A DNA stretch of 64,000 nt, from NCBI GenBank assembly GCA_028710895.1, contig JAQTTH010000002.1:385605-449604 (forward strand), written 5' to 3'. Position 1 is the stretch's first letter. Each line of letters starts with the position of its first letter. Below the pieces are notes generated by a model. That model was not told the DNA's origin. It searched no databases and worked only from the letters and a program-made list of their open reading frames with translations. The translations under genes were made by a program, and so were the position numbers. Positions 29,881 through 38,787 of this stretch are shown here, in pieces. The DNA comes from Paludibacter sp. (GTDB taxonomy: Bacteria; Bacteroidota; Bacteroidia; Bacteroidales; Paludibacteraceae).

Positions 29881-31857
29881 ATGAAGTTCAATCACAAAAT
29901 CTTAATGTTGCTGTTCCTGCTTGTTGGTTTACAAGTCAGCAATCGGCTGTCGGCTAAAGTTATTATGCCTGTATTATTCTCAGATAATATGGTGCTTCAG
30001 CAAAAAACGGAAGCTCCCGTTTGGGGCGAGTGTAAGCCCAACAGACAGGTGAAGGTTCAGGCAAACTGGAATAACAAAACCTATAAAACCATTTCAGATC
30101 AAAGCGGAAAATGGAAGTTGAAAGTAGAAACTCCCGAAGCCGGAGGACCTTACAAACTAACAGTCTCTGCTGAGGAAACCGTAATATTCAATAATGTGAT
30201 GATTGGCGAAGTGTGGATATGTTCCGGCCAGTCAAATATGGAAATGCCGTTGGCTGGTTGGGGGCAAATTGCCAACTTCGAGAATGAAATTGCAGCTGCT
30301 GATCATCCGAATATCCGTTTGTTTCAGGTAGAAAAAGTAACTGCCCTGAGTCCTGTTACAAGCCTAAAAGTTATGGGAAACTCGTGGTTGGTTTGCAGTC
30401 CGAAATCGATACCTGAATTTTCGGCAACAGCTTATTTCTTTGCAAAGAATCTGAGTGAACGATTAAATGGAATTCCAATCGGGTTGATACATACTTCGTG
30501 GGGTGGAACTCCCGCAGAAGCCTGGACCAGTGAAAAATCCCTCGAGTTGTTGCCCGATTTCAATGACTATATTGCCGAACTAAAGAAAGTTCCAACAGAT
30601 CTAGCAGAACAAAAAAAATATATCGACAAACAACAAAATGATTGGAAAGTTCAACTTATTTCCAAAGATCGGGGATACGACAAGGGCAATACTTTGTGGG
30701 TGCAACCAGAGTTTGACGATGCTGGCTGGAAGTCGATGTCAGTCCCTCAAAGTTGGGAAGAACAAATGCTGAAGGATTTTGATGGTGTGGTATGGTTTCG
30801 AAAATCAATTGATTTACCTGCTGCCTTTGCCGGCAAAGACCTTGTTCTTAACTTGGGAAATGTTGACGATAATGAAATTACTTTTTTCAACGGACAGCAA
30901 ATTGGAAGCACCGAAGGTTACGACAGAAACCGTAACTATACAATATCCGGAAAGCTGGTGAAAGCGGGACGAAATGTGATTACCGTTCGCGTCTTTGACT
31001 CCGGTGGTGGCGGAGGCTTTTATGGAGATTCTAAAAATGTTTTTATTGCTTTAGGAGAAAATAAGTTGAATTTATCTGGAAGTTGGAAATATAATATCGG
31101 GCTGAATATGAAAGAGCTTGTTGCGCCGAAAGTTACAATGAATCAGGTGCAACCCACAACGCTTTTCAATGCCATGATCAATCCATTGGTTCCGTATGCA
31201 ATCAAGGGTGCCATCTGGTACCAGGGCGAAGCAAACGTGGATCGGGCAAAACAGTATTCATTATTGTTCCCGCTTATGATTCACGATTGGCGCAAGCAGT
31301 GGAACGCAGATTTTCCATTCTATTTTGTGCAACTGGCCAACTACCTGAAAAGCGACGAACAACCGATGACATCGCCATGGGCAGAGCTACGTGAAGCCCA
31401 GCAAGCTGCACTTTCTCTGACCAATACTGGCATTGCCACTACAATTGATATTGGCAATGGTGAAAATATCCATCCTAAAAACAAGCAGGAAGTTGGACGC
31501 CGATTGGCTTTATTAGCTGCGGCAAATACTTACGGACAGAATGTAGTTTCTTGTGGACCGGTTTACAACTCCTTTAAAATTGATGGTGCAAAAATAGTTA
31601 TCAAATTCAATTCTATAGGTGGAGAATTAAAAAGCAAGGATGGCAAAATATTGACCGGATTTGCAATTGCAGGAGTAGATAAAAATTTCTATTGGGCGAA
31701 CGCCGAGATAAGCGGAGATAAAGTGATTGTTTCATGCCCTGCAGTTGAATTTCCTGTAGCAGTACGTTATGCATGGTCTAATAATCCCGATTGCAACTTG
31801 TATAATGCGGAAAACCTTCCGGCTTCACCTTTCCGAACAGATAATTGGAACGAATAA
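29881..31857 (+). CDS. SGNH sialate-O-acetylesterase-type enzyme (CE20-like)
   Basis: A 658-residue exported esterase. The SGNH block I serine is S118 in ICSGQSNMEMP, the block III region reads WYQGEANVDRAKQY, and the catalytic histidine is H531 in NIHPKNKQEVGRRLAL. Between the SGNH blocks (about residues 280-395) is a GH2-like jelly-roll insertion (WVQPEFDDAGWKSMSVPQSW, ITVRVFDSGGGGG), the architecture seen in CE20 hemicellulose acetylesterases. It probably removes acetyl groups from sugars so that the neighbouring glycosidases can act, in the periplasm. It lies 22 bp after GH92 and 51 bp before the T9SS propeller gene. Confidence 0.88.
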   Translation: MKFNHKILMLLFLLVGLQVSNRLSAKVIMPVLFSDNMVLQQKTEAPVWGECKPNRQVKVQANWNNKTYKTISDQSGKWKLKVETPEAGGPYKLTVSAEETVIFNNVMIGEVWICSGQSNMEMPLAGWGQIANFENEIAAADHPNIRLFQVEKVTALSPVTSLKVMGNSWLVCSPKSIPEFSATAYFFAKNLSERLNGIPIGLIHTSWGGTPAEAWTSEKSLELLPDFNDYIAELKKVPTDLAEQKKYIDKQQNDWKVQLISKDRGYDKGNTLWVQPEFDDAGWKSMSVPQSWEEQMLKDFDGVVWFRKSIDLPAAFAGKDLVLNLGNVDDNEITFFNGQQIGSTEGYDRNRNYTISGKLVKAGRNVITVRVFDSGGGGGFYGDSKNVFIALGENKLNLSGSWKYNIGLNMKELVAPKVTMNQVQPTTLFNAMINPLVPYAIKGAIWYQGEANVDRAKQYSLLFPLMIHDWRKQWNADFPFYFVQLANYLKSDEQPMTSPWAELREAQQAALSLTNTGIATTIDIGNGENIHPKNKQEVGRRLALLAAANTYGQNVVSCGPVYNSFKIDGAKIVIKFNSIGGELKSKDGKILTGFAIAGVDKNFYWANAEISGDKVIVSCPAVEFPVAVRYAWSNNPDCNLYNAENLPASPFRTDNWNE

Positions 31858-31908
31858 AATAATCACTATAAAATTACAAATAACTATTAATCTTTAAATT
31901 AAATTCTA

Positions 31909-33699
31909 ATGAAAACAAAAATTACAATTCTTGCGTTGGCATTCTTTGCCACGGTTAGTGTTAATGCTACTACTCCGGCTACCTGGAGTGTTGTGGCCAG
32001 TGGTTCAGCCTCCGAAAAAGGAGAAGTTGCCTGGGGTGATTTCAATAATGATGGGTACCTGGATTTGTTTCAGGTTTCAGACAATGTGTACAAATTGTAT
32101 CAAAACAATGGAAATGAAACTTTTTCAGACGTAAGCAGCAGTAAATTGCCAGGAACATTACCTGGTGGCGTAAATGAATCATCTGTTATTTTCCTTGATT
32201 ATAATAATGATAATAACCTGGATATTCTTATCACCGGTTGGCCGCTTGCTAATGCAACTTTGTACAAGAATTCAGGTGCACCGGATTACACATACACTAT
32301 TGACACCCAGAATAGTTTGCTGAGTGTACGTACCGGTAATGGTGGAAATGCGCATGCAATTTTATCAGCAGTCGATTATAACAATGATGGTTGGGTCGAT
32401 TTGTTTATGGAAGGTTGGTCGGATGCTGCAAATAACCGCGTTGTTACTTTATATAAAAATGTAAATGGTGTGTTTACAAGACAAACAACACCGGTGGGTG
32501 GAACAGCAGATTTCGAAGGAATGAATGGTGGTTCGTTGCATACAGGTGATATCAATCATGATGGTTATGTGGATATGATTTGTAGCGGATATTCTGTTAC
32601 CGGTTCATACAGAACTTATTTGTATCTCAATCAGGGTGATGGTACTTTTATGAAATCAACTGCCTCATTTACAGGAGTTGAGCAGGGAGAGTCTGTTCTA
32701 TTCGATTCCAATAATGATGGTTGGTTGGACGTATACATTGCCGGTGTTGGTTACGAAGGTGGTTGGGTATGGCCGGGTAGCTTATATCTGAACAATCAGG
32801 ACGGTACATTTACATTAATGGCAAGTGGAACCAATTTGCCAAGCGGTACACAAGGATATGCTAGTTTTGCAACCGGTGATACAAATAATGATGGAAAAAC
32901 CGATTTAATGGTTATGCTTCCTAACGGTGAAAACACAGCCATGTACTATAATAACGGAGACAATACTTTCCTGAAAGATATACTTCCAACACCAGCTCGT
33001 GCAAGAGCAGGATCAATGGATTTAGCTGATTTCAATAACGACAATAAATTGGATTATTTCCTTTTTGGTTACAACGATAATGTGGGCTGGTTAGGTGCTT
33101 TTGTGAAAAATACTACTGCTGTTGCAAATCTGGCTCCAAGTATTCCTGCAAATCTTCTTGCCACAAAAGTAAATGGCAAATATGTAGTTACCTGGGATAA
33201 ATCGACAGATGATATTACTGCGCAGAATGCTATTTCTTATAATGTTTATGTTCAGGATCAGGCAGGTAAAGTATATGCATACTCACCAGTCGATATTACA
33301 ACCGGACGTTTGAAAACCGGCTCACAAACATTATTGAATAAAAATCAAATCATTCTTGATTTGGCTGATGGCCAATATACCGTTGGAGTTCAGGCAGTAG
33401 ACCAGGCAAATGTTGCCAGTGCTTTTATCACTACCAGCTTGTCAATTACAACCGGCGTTCAAAATACGTTGGCTTCGAAAGTAGATGTGAAATCTATCAA
33501 TAAAAACATTGAAATTCAAAATAATGGATCACAAAGAGTTAGTGTGATGTTGCTGTCATTGAATGGCCAATTACTATACAAGGGTTTTTCTGAAAGCGGA
33601 TCCAAAACGATATTACCATTGAATTTAAATCAAGGTATTTATTTCGTGAAACTTTCACAGGACAAGACTGCTCATACAGTAAAACTGTCAGTATTATAA
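31909..33699 (+). CDS. VCBS/FG-GAP propeller protein with T9SS sorting tail
   Basis: A 596-residue secreted protein. After the signal peptide come seven calcium-binding propeller motifs, including GDFNNDGYLDLF, VDYNNDGWVDLF, GDINHDGYVDMI, FDSNNDGWLDVY and ADFNNDNKLDYF, consistent with one seven-bladed beta-propeller (about residues 25-400). A fibronectin-III-like segment follows (about 405-510). The final 80 residues form a type IX secretion sorting domain ending GIYFVKLSQDKTAHTVKLSVL in spirit, so the protein is exported through the Por system and probably attached to the surface. It has no catalytic motif; glycan or protein binding is inferred. It is the last gene of locus 1, closed by a 16-bp-stem terminator. 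Confidence 0.88.
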   Translation: MKTKITILALAFFATVSVNATTPATWSVVASGSASEKGEVAWGDFNNDGYLDLFQVSDNVYKLYQNNGNETFSDVSSSKLPGTLPGGVNESSVIFLDYNNDNNLDILITGWPLANATLYKNSGAPDYTYTIDTQNSLLSVRTGNGGNAHAILSAVDYNNDGWVDLFMEGWSDAANNRVVTLYKNVNGVFTRQTTPVGGTADFEGMNGGSLHTGDINHDGYVDMICSGYSVTGSYRTYLYLNQGDGTFMKSTASFTGVEQGESVLFDSNNDGWLDVYIAGVGYEGGWVWPGSLYLNNQDGTFTLMASGTNLPSGTQGYASFATGDTNNDGKTDLMVMLPNGENTAMYYNNGDNTFLKDILPTPARARAGSMDLADFNNDNKLDYFLFGYNDNVGWLGAFVKNTTAVANLAPSIPANLLATKVNGKYVVTWDKSTDDITAQNAISYNVYVQDQAGKVYAYSPVDITTGRLKTGSQTLLNKNQIILDLADGQYTVGVQAVDQANVASAFITTSLSITTGVQNTLASKVDVKSINKNIEIQNNGSQRVSVMLLSLNGQLLYKGFSESGSKTILPLNLNQGIYFVKLSQDKTAHTVKLSVL

Positions 33700-33704
33700 T
33701 ACAT

Positions 33705-33741
33705 AAATTAAAGGGGAAAAGAGAATTTTCCCCTTTAATTT
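33705..33741 (+). terminator. Strong terminator closing locus 1
   Basis: A 16-bp perfect stem (33705-33720 with 33726-33741), core AAAGGGGAAAA / TTTTCCCCTTT, encloses the loop GAGAA. A-runs and T-runs on both sides would allow bidirectional termination. It begins six bases after the propeller gene's stop. Confidence 0.9.
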
Positions 33742-33885
33742 ATATTTTGACTTCTTAAGAAATATCAAATTGAATTAATATATATTTTCACATTATATAG
33801 AATCAGAGTTGTTGTTTACAAGATTAAATAAATTATTGGTTGTTTAGAATAGTTCACTATCCCGTTGCTAGTTTTTTAAGGTTGG

Positions 33886-33928
33886 AAAGAATGTTTGTAC
33901 TCAGCAATGAGTCAGGCATTCTTTTTTT
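33886..33928 (+). terminator. Orphan terminator-like hairpin
   Basis: AAAGAATG (33886-33893) pairs with CATTCTTT, with an inner ACTCA-GCAA-TGAGT hairpin between them, followed by a run of Ts. It lies about 150 bp beyond the terminator of the propeller gene, and no open reading frame ends here, so it may finish a short non-coding transcript. Confidence 0.5.
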
Positions 33929-34456
33929 TAGATAGCAGTATACTGTTGTTAGTGTTTGAAAAGATATAATTTCTAGAATATGTATTATTGAGTTTTTTGA
34001 AATTAAGAAATATCTGCTCCCAAATTGCACTCAACTCGTGAAAAGTTGAAGAAACTACTTGAAACTGGATTATATGCGATAAAAATAAAATGCCGATCTT
34101 TGAGTTGGTAAATATACTGTTATGATAAGAACCGAAATGAATGTACGTTGTTGAAAATGAGATTTTCGAGACTCACAATCAGGGGGGCATTGGTTCAAGT
34201 CTAGTTGACTTTATCTTCATAATGAGATACTTATACATTATTTGTGTAGGTATTTTTTTTGAACTTATGTAAAGACTACCAAAAAAACATATATCAGATA
34301 GCCTGAAAAGAACTCCATAAGACTATATGTTGGAGTTGAGTAATATAATTAACATACACACTATTAATTACAATTTGAATAAACGATTTCAGGTGTTGTG
34401 TAACATTATTTGACCCAAATGCATATCCAATAATAAAGACTATTTTTGTGTCTTAT

Positions 34457-34474
34457 ATTCAACTGAAGTTGAAT
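34457..34474. promoter_or_regulatory. Inverted repeat upstream of the histidine kinase
   Basis: ATTCAACT and AGTTGAAT flank GA, giving an 18-bp near-palindrome 74 bp before the kinase start codon. Size and position fit a dimeric regulator site; nothing else supports it. Confidence 0.3.
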
Positions 34475-34548
34475 AATTCATTTAGCTATTGTCAATATCA
34501 TTCACACTCAATTACAATTCACTACCAATTTATTAATGGTGATTTCGG

Positions 34549-36264
34549 ATGACTCTAAAATTAAGAACTAAACCCATACTTATTGTTATTGTTATAATTA
34601 TAACAGTACTGCTGACCTGGCTCGTGGGATATGTTACTGAGAGCGAAATTCGAAATGCTTTTATGTTGCAGACACAAATTGGGGCTAATACAATTGATGT
34701 TAATCGGTTGGAGACTCTTACAGGTACTGTCACTGATTTAAAATCCCCTGACTATTTGTACATTAAACAACAACTTGCCCGTATTCGCAAAGTAGATAAA
34801 AATCTATATTTTGTGTACTTGATGGGTGTGAAGAATGGAAAGGTTTTTTTCTATGTAGATGACAGACCAGACGGACATCCCGAAGGATCGCCACCCGGAA
34901 GTCCTTACGACGAAGCTCCAAAAGAATTTAATCAGGTAATGAAAACCGGTATTCCTACTGTTGAAGGTCCATCGGCTGATAGCTGGGGCTCATTTGCCAG
35001 TGGTTGTGCACCGGTAATTGATCCTAAAACAGGGAAGGTAGTTGCAATTTTTGCCATTGATTTTGTTACAAGTTCATGGTATTGGACAATTGTCTCTCAT
35101 GCAGCTTTACCTGTAGCATTGGTTGTTGCACTTATGCTGCTGATATTTTCAAGTCAGGTATCAAGGTGGAGAGGTAAATTGTTGAAGACAAACGAAGAAC
35201 GATATCGGCTTATGTTTGATAATAATCCTCAGCCCAATTGGATTTATGACACTCAAACGCTCGCTTTTTTGGAGGTAAACGATTCTGCCATAATGCATTA
35301 TGGCTATTCCAGAGCCGAATTTTTGGCGATGACAATAAAGGATATTCGTCCGGTAGAGGAAATTCACTTATTACTGAAAGATATAAAACATCTTGGAAAA
35401 TCATACCATAAGGCAGGTGAATGGAGGCATATTAATAAAAATGGAGAATTGATGCATGTTGAAATTGTTTCACATTCGATTATCTTTAATGGTCGTGAAG
35501 CAAGGCATGTCTTAATTCACGACATTACCGAGCGTAAAATGGCAGAGCAGGCTTTGTATAACTCGGATGTGCAATTGCGAAAATTTGCATCGCATTTGCA
35601 GCATGTGAGGGAAGAGGAAAAAATTGCTTTAGCCAGGGAAATACATGACGACCTTGGTCAGATTTTAATTGCATTAAAAATAGATATGGGGCTGTTGAAG
35701 CAGAATGTAATTAAAACTAATGTCGTAAATGTTGACTCAGTGAAAATTCTGCCGAAATTCGATAATGTTATCAATTTGATTGATAAAACCATTAAAACAG
35801 CAAGAAGAATAATGAATGGTCTTAGACCCGAACTGTTGGAGATACATGGTCTTGAGGGAGCTACAAAGGAATATCTTCGTGAATTTGAAGATAGACATCA
35901 CATACAATGTGAGTTTACATTCAATATTCCCAGGGATGAAATAACAGATCAACAATCTCTGGCATTTTTCCGAATTGTTCAGGAGGCACTAAGTAATATT
36001 TCAAAACATTCAAAAGCTTCGTTGGTTAAGATTGACTTTAATAATGAATCTGGTTTTTTGACTCTTGAAATTTACGACAATGGAGTAGGTTTTAATACAA
36101 ATTCCTGTGGTCGACAAGACTCATATGGAATATTGGGGATGAAAGAACGGGTCATTTTGTTACAAGGCAAACTAGATATTGCGAGTGAGGTGGGCAAAGG
36201 AACATGCATACGTGTTGAAGTTCCTCATCGTATTGAAAATCACAATATTCCTGTATATCAATGA
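34549..36264 (+). CDS. PAS/HisKA_3 membrane histidine kinase
   Basis: A 571-residue sensor kinase of the NarX/DegS type. A first membrane helix (about residues 9-25) and a second (about 182-203) flank a periplasmic Cache-like domain containing VYLMGVKNGKVFFYVDDRPD and DPKTGKVVAIFAID. A PAS domain follows (about 220-345, ending HDITERKMAEQA). The HisKA_3 dimerisation helix carries phospho-acceptor H366 in AREIHDDLGQ. The ATPase domain shows EALSNISKHSKA, DNGVGF and YGILGMKERV. Such kinases normally phosphorylate LuxR/NarL-type regulators, but none is encoded in this window. It converges on the methyltransferase operon with 74 bp between stops, so regulation of that operon is possible but unproven. 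Confidence 0.93.
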   Translation: MTLKLRTKPILIVIVIIITVLLTWLVGYVTESEIRNAFMLQTQIGANTIDVNRLETLTGTVTDLKSPDYLYIKQQLARIRKVDKNLYFVYLMGVKNGKVFFYVDDRPDGHPEGSPPGSPYDEAPKEFNQVMKTGIPTVEGPSADSWGSFASGCAPVIDPKTGKVVAIFAIDFVTSSWYWTIVSHAALPVALVVALMLLIFSSQVSRWRGKLLKTNEERYRLMFDNNPQPNWIYDTQTLAFLEVNDSAIMHYGYSRAEFLAMTIKDIRPVEEIHLLLKDIKHLGKSYHKAGEWRHINKNGELMHVEIVSHSIIFNGREARHVLIHDITERKMAEQALYNSDVQLRKFASHLQHVREEEKIALAREIHDDLGQILIALKIDMGLLKQNVIKTNVVNVDSVKILPKFDNVINLIDKTIKTARRIMNGLRPELLEIHGLEGATKEYLREFEDRHHIQCEFTFNIPRDEITDQQSLAFFRIVQEALSNISKHSKASLVKIDFNNESGFLTLEIYDNGVGFNTNSCGRQDSYGILGMKERVILLQGKLDIASEVGKGTCIRVEVPHRIENHNIPVYQ

Positions 36265-36338
36265 CTTGTTGGTTTCAGTTGGAATTTGATTAGTGTTTGA
36301 TATACTTAATCACCTATAATATTTCTTTTGTGTGAATA

Positions 36339-37034
36339 TCACTCATGCAATATTTTCCGATAAATACAGCTGGCATTTGTGCATATTTCGCAGCCATATT
36401 TATGGTGTCGGAGATGTTGTCCAATGCCGATAATGCCACTGACCGATTTGCGGGGAGTCATCAGGCAGGAGTCGCTTAGTTGAATGCCGGTCGGGTTTTC
36501 ACCAATTAATTCAAACAACGAAGTTTGGTCGAACAACGGCCAGTTGCAATAGCCGGGACTGTAGCGGTTGGATATCTTCAACTGTTGAGTGTAAAGTTCA
36601 TCTTTCAGGCTTTTCTGGATTTTATCCATTGCATTTTCAACGGTCAACGAACCAATGGCATCCTGAATATAAGCCTCCATAATGTCGCCCTGCTCGTTCA
36701 GTGCATTGGTCATGCGGGTAAAGTCTTCGCCGGCTGTACACAGAAAAAGTGCCACCTGAGTAGCTTCTTTGATATATCCGCAAACCTGCCGACCCAAATT
36801 CAACTCGGTATTATCAATGCGCAGTAATCCTGTTTTTATACTCAGTTCGTCAACGTCTTTAATTACATATCCACCCGTGATACCGGCATCGAAATTCAAC
36901 TCGTCCAGTATATCCCGAATAAAAACGATAGCCGGATGCTCTTCTTCCAAATCGGTGGATTGGATAAAGTCCAGAATTTCGTCGAAAGTAGGAGCTACTT
37001 CGGCAAACGTGAAATGAAAGGATTGAAAACTCAT
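36339..37034 (-). CDS. Stand-alone MetH-activation-like (corrinoid reactivation) protein
   Basis: A 231-residue cytoplasmic protein resembling the AdoMet-binding activation domain of cobalamin-dependent methionine synthase without the rest of MetH. The diagnostic stretch is SNRYSPGYCNWP (156-167), then GIQLSDSCLMTPRKSVSG (183-200), matching the R-x-S-P-G-Y and P-x-x-S-V-S-G motifs that bind AdoMet. Unlike MetH it ends in a cysteine cluster, C215-x2-C218-x4-C223, which could bind a metal or iron-sulfur centre. In MetH this domain reductively re-methylates oxidised cobalamin, so the same job for the nearby corrinoid protein is a strong inference. It is the last gene of the operon, 63 bp after the first UroD-fold gene, with a palindromic repeat between them. 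Confidence 0.82.
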   Translation of the reverse strand: MSFQSFHFTFAEVAPTFDEILDFIQSTDLEEEHPAIVFIRDILDELNFDAGITGGYVIKDVDELSIKTGLLRIDNTELNLGRQVCGYIKEATQVALFLCTAGEDFTRMTNALNEQGDIMEAYIQDAIGSLTVENAMDKIQKSLKDELYTQQLKISNRYSPGYCNWPLFDQTSLFELIGENPTGIQLSDSCLMTPRKSVSGIIGIGQHLRHHKYGCEICTNASCIYRKILHE

Positions 37035-37050
37035 TAATTATCAATTATAC

Positions 37051-37087
37051 AATTTCCAATTCTCAATTAGAAAGAGAATTGGAAATT
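37051..37087. repeat. 13-bp inverted repeat in the operon junction
   Basis: AATTTCCAATTCT (37051-37063) and AGAATTGGAAATT (37075-37087) are exact inverse complements with an 11-nt loop. GGAAATT also recurs at 37081, 37088 and into the end of the upstream coding region, as in a small degenerate interspersed repeat. It could form a transcript hairpin that lowers expression of the last gene. Confidence 0.7.
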
Positions 37088-37097
37088 GGAAATTAGT

Positions 37098-38087
37098 TCA
37101 TTGGAAATTTTCTACAGTTTCCAGAAACGCATGTATATTAGCTTCGGGCACATGTGGTGGCAAATCGCAACCGCTTGAAATCACAAAGTTTTTGTGTTTT
37201 CCCACTTTAGCGAGTAAAGCTTTTGTCTCAATTTTCACGGAACTTACACTTCCTTGTTTGAAAACACCCACCGGATTCAGATTGCCCAACACCAGAATGT
37301 CTGAGGGACATTCGTTCAATACCCCTTCCATGTCGATGGCGTTTCCAAAATGTAAAGCTTTTGCTCCGCTGGCTACCATAGCTTGTGTGCAATGTCCGGT
37401 ATTGCCGCAATTGTGCAAAATTACAGTAAACGTATCATCCTGCACTGCCTCTACTATTTGTTTCACAAAATCGGTAGAATAAATCAGGCAATCGTCGTTC
37501 GACAATAATCCTGCTGCCGGTTCTGCAATAACAACGCCTTGCGTACCTGTTGCTTTCAGCGCTTTGCAGTAATTCACCAGGAACTCGGTACATTTTCCCA
37601 ACAGTTGAAGAATAGCATCCGGTTCAATGTAAATGGCCACCATAATTTCCGACATATCAAACAGTCGACCCGCTAATGAAAACGGACCGATACAACCCGA
37701 AAAAAGTGGTTTGTCTATTCTTGCCTCTGCTGCCAGTTTATTGGCCAACAAATATTGTGGAATACGACCCGCTTCCAACGTAGGAACTTCCAATGCAGCA
37801 ATCGATTCAGCATCGCTCAACAATCTGCCTGTTAGCGAAGGAATTTCGTCGTCAGGTAAATTCACCGCAGCACCAAAAGCTTCAGCTTCAACGGTCAAAT
37901 CCATAATGGATGAACAAGCCACTGTATTATAGTTTTCCGACAGATATTTGATGGCTTCAAAATGCACCTGTCCATCCGTCACAGCATCTTTCACTGTTTT
38001 GCCCAACGCTTCAATGCCCGGATGGGTCATAATGGGAAAAGCAAGAGTTTTCTCGCTTTCAAGAATCTGATCTATAAATTGTTTCAT
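37098..38087 (-). CDS. UroD-fold corrinoid methyltransferase, MtaA/MtbA type
   Basis: A 329-residue cytoplasmic protein of the uroporphyrinogen-decarboxylase fold. It is a methyltransferase rather than a heme enzyme: the zinc-ligand set of MtaA/MtbA is intact, with H225-x-C227 in ILHNCGNTGH and C307 in SSGCDLPPH, at nearly the family's spacing. Such proteins bind a thiol acceptor through zinc, or transfer methyl groups between substrate and a corrinoid protein. Its start overlaps the corrinoid-protein stop by four bases, so the two are translationally coupled and are probably partners. By analogy it would pass the methyl group from the corrinoid onward, perhaps to tetrahydrofolate, but direction and acceptor are not determined by sequence. 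Confidence 0.85.
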   Translation of the reverse strand: MKQFIDQILESEKTLAFPIMTHPGIEALGKTVKDAVTDGQVHFEAIKYLSENYNTVACSSIMDLTVEAEAFGAAVNLPDDEIPSLTGRLLSDAESIAALEVPTLEAGRIPQYLLANKLAAEARIDKPLFSGCIGPFSLAGRLFDMSEIMVAIYIEPDAILQLLGKCTEFLVNYCKALKATGTQGVVIAEPAAGLLSNDDCLIYSTDFVKQIVEAVQDDTFTVILHNCGNTGHCTQAMVASGAKALHFGNAIDMEGVLNECPSDILVLGNLNPVGVFKQGSVSSVKIETKALLAKVGKHKNFVISSGCDLPPHVPEANIHAFLETVENFQ

Positions 38088-38755
38088 GCCGAAATTTTAT
38101 CTAACCACACAATTCCTTCCTGCGGATTCTTTCCGTAACCATCGGCACCAATGGTAGCCGCAAAATCAGCTGAAAGTGGAGCACCACCAACGATTACCTT
38201 TGTTGACGGCGAAGCTGCTTTGATAGCATCAATTACCGGTTTCATATTTACCATGGTGGTAGTCAACAAGGCTGAAATACCCACAACAGCAGTTGGGTGT
38301 TGCTGAACAGCTTCAAGGAATTTTTCTGTTTTCACGTCAATGCCCAGGTCAATCACTTCCCAGCCGGCACCTTCTACCATCATGCCAAAAAGGTTTTTAC
38401 CAATGTCGTGCAAATCACCGAAAACAGTTCCGAGAATAAAAACGCCTTTGCGTTGTACGGAACCGTTAGCAAAAAATGGTTTCAGATGCACCATAGATGC
38501 ACCCATAGCCTTTGCCGAAAGCAACATCTGCGGAACAAATATTTTATTTTCCGTAAACTTCTGCCCAACTTTATTCATGGCAGTAATCAGCGCGTCATTC
38601 AAAATCTCAGTTGGCGTAACACCCGATTCCAATGCTTCTTTTGTAATTTCGTCTGCACCCGGCTGTCCTTTCATTTGAGGCGGATAAGGCGATGCCAAAT
38701 TAATTTTTCCGAATTCTACACACTCGGATAGTTTTTCCAATAATTCTGAATTCAT
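38084..38755 (-). CDS. Methyltransferase corrinoid protein (MtaC/MttC-like)
   Basis: A 223-residue cytoplasmic cobalamin-binding protein. Residues about 1-95 form the helical cap domain (LITAMNKVGQKFTENKIFVP, QMLLSAKAM). Residues about 103-220 form the Rossmann-like B12 domain with the canonical D114-L-H116-D-I-G119 motif, whose histidine is the lower cobalt ligand, plus GISALLTTTM and VIVGGAPLS. Size and layout match the methyl-carrier subunits MtaC, MtbC and MttC. It should shuttle a methyl group between two UroD-fold transferases encoded in the same operon. It overlaps the next gene by ATGA and lies 32 bp after the RhaT gene. Confidence 0.94.
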   Translation of the reverse strand: MNSELLEKLSECVEFGKINLASPYPPQMKGQPGADEITKEALESGVTPTEILNDALITAMNKVGQKFTENKIFVPQMLLSAKAMGASMVHLKPFFANGSVQRKGVFILGTVFGDLHDIGKNLFGMMVEGAGWEVIDLGIDVKTEKFLEAVQQHPTAVVGISALLTTTMVNMKPVIDAIKAASPSTKVIVGGAPLSADFAATIGADGYGKNPQEGIVWLDKISA

Positions 38756-38787
38756 ATTTATATTGTTTTTTATCTTGGTTCTAAAAT

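Larger units (their letters stand above)
33742..34548 (+). other. 807-bp gene-free interval before the histidine kinase
   Basis: No convincing reading frame is present on either strand. It holds a terminator-like hairpin (33886-33928), a 7-bp inverted repeat AACTCCA/TGGAGTT (34311-34337), and an 8-bp inverted repeat ATTCAACT/AGTTGAAT (34457-34474) 75 bp before the kinase start. A terminator without an upstream gene suggests a small RNA or a decayed gene between 33742 and 33928, which is speculative. Confidence 0.5.

Noticed and set aside
38297-38731. 144-codon plus-strand open frame opposite the corrinoid protein gene
   Set aside because: Its residues are the antisense of a strong D-x-H-x-x-G corrinoid protein, and no start context or motif supports it.
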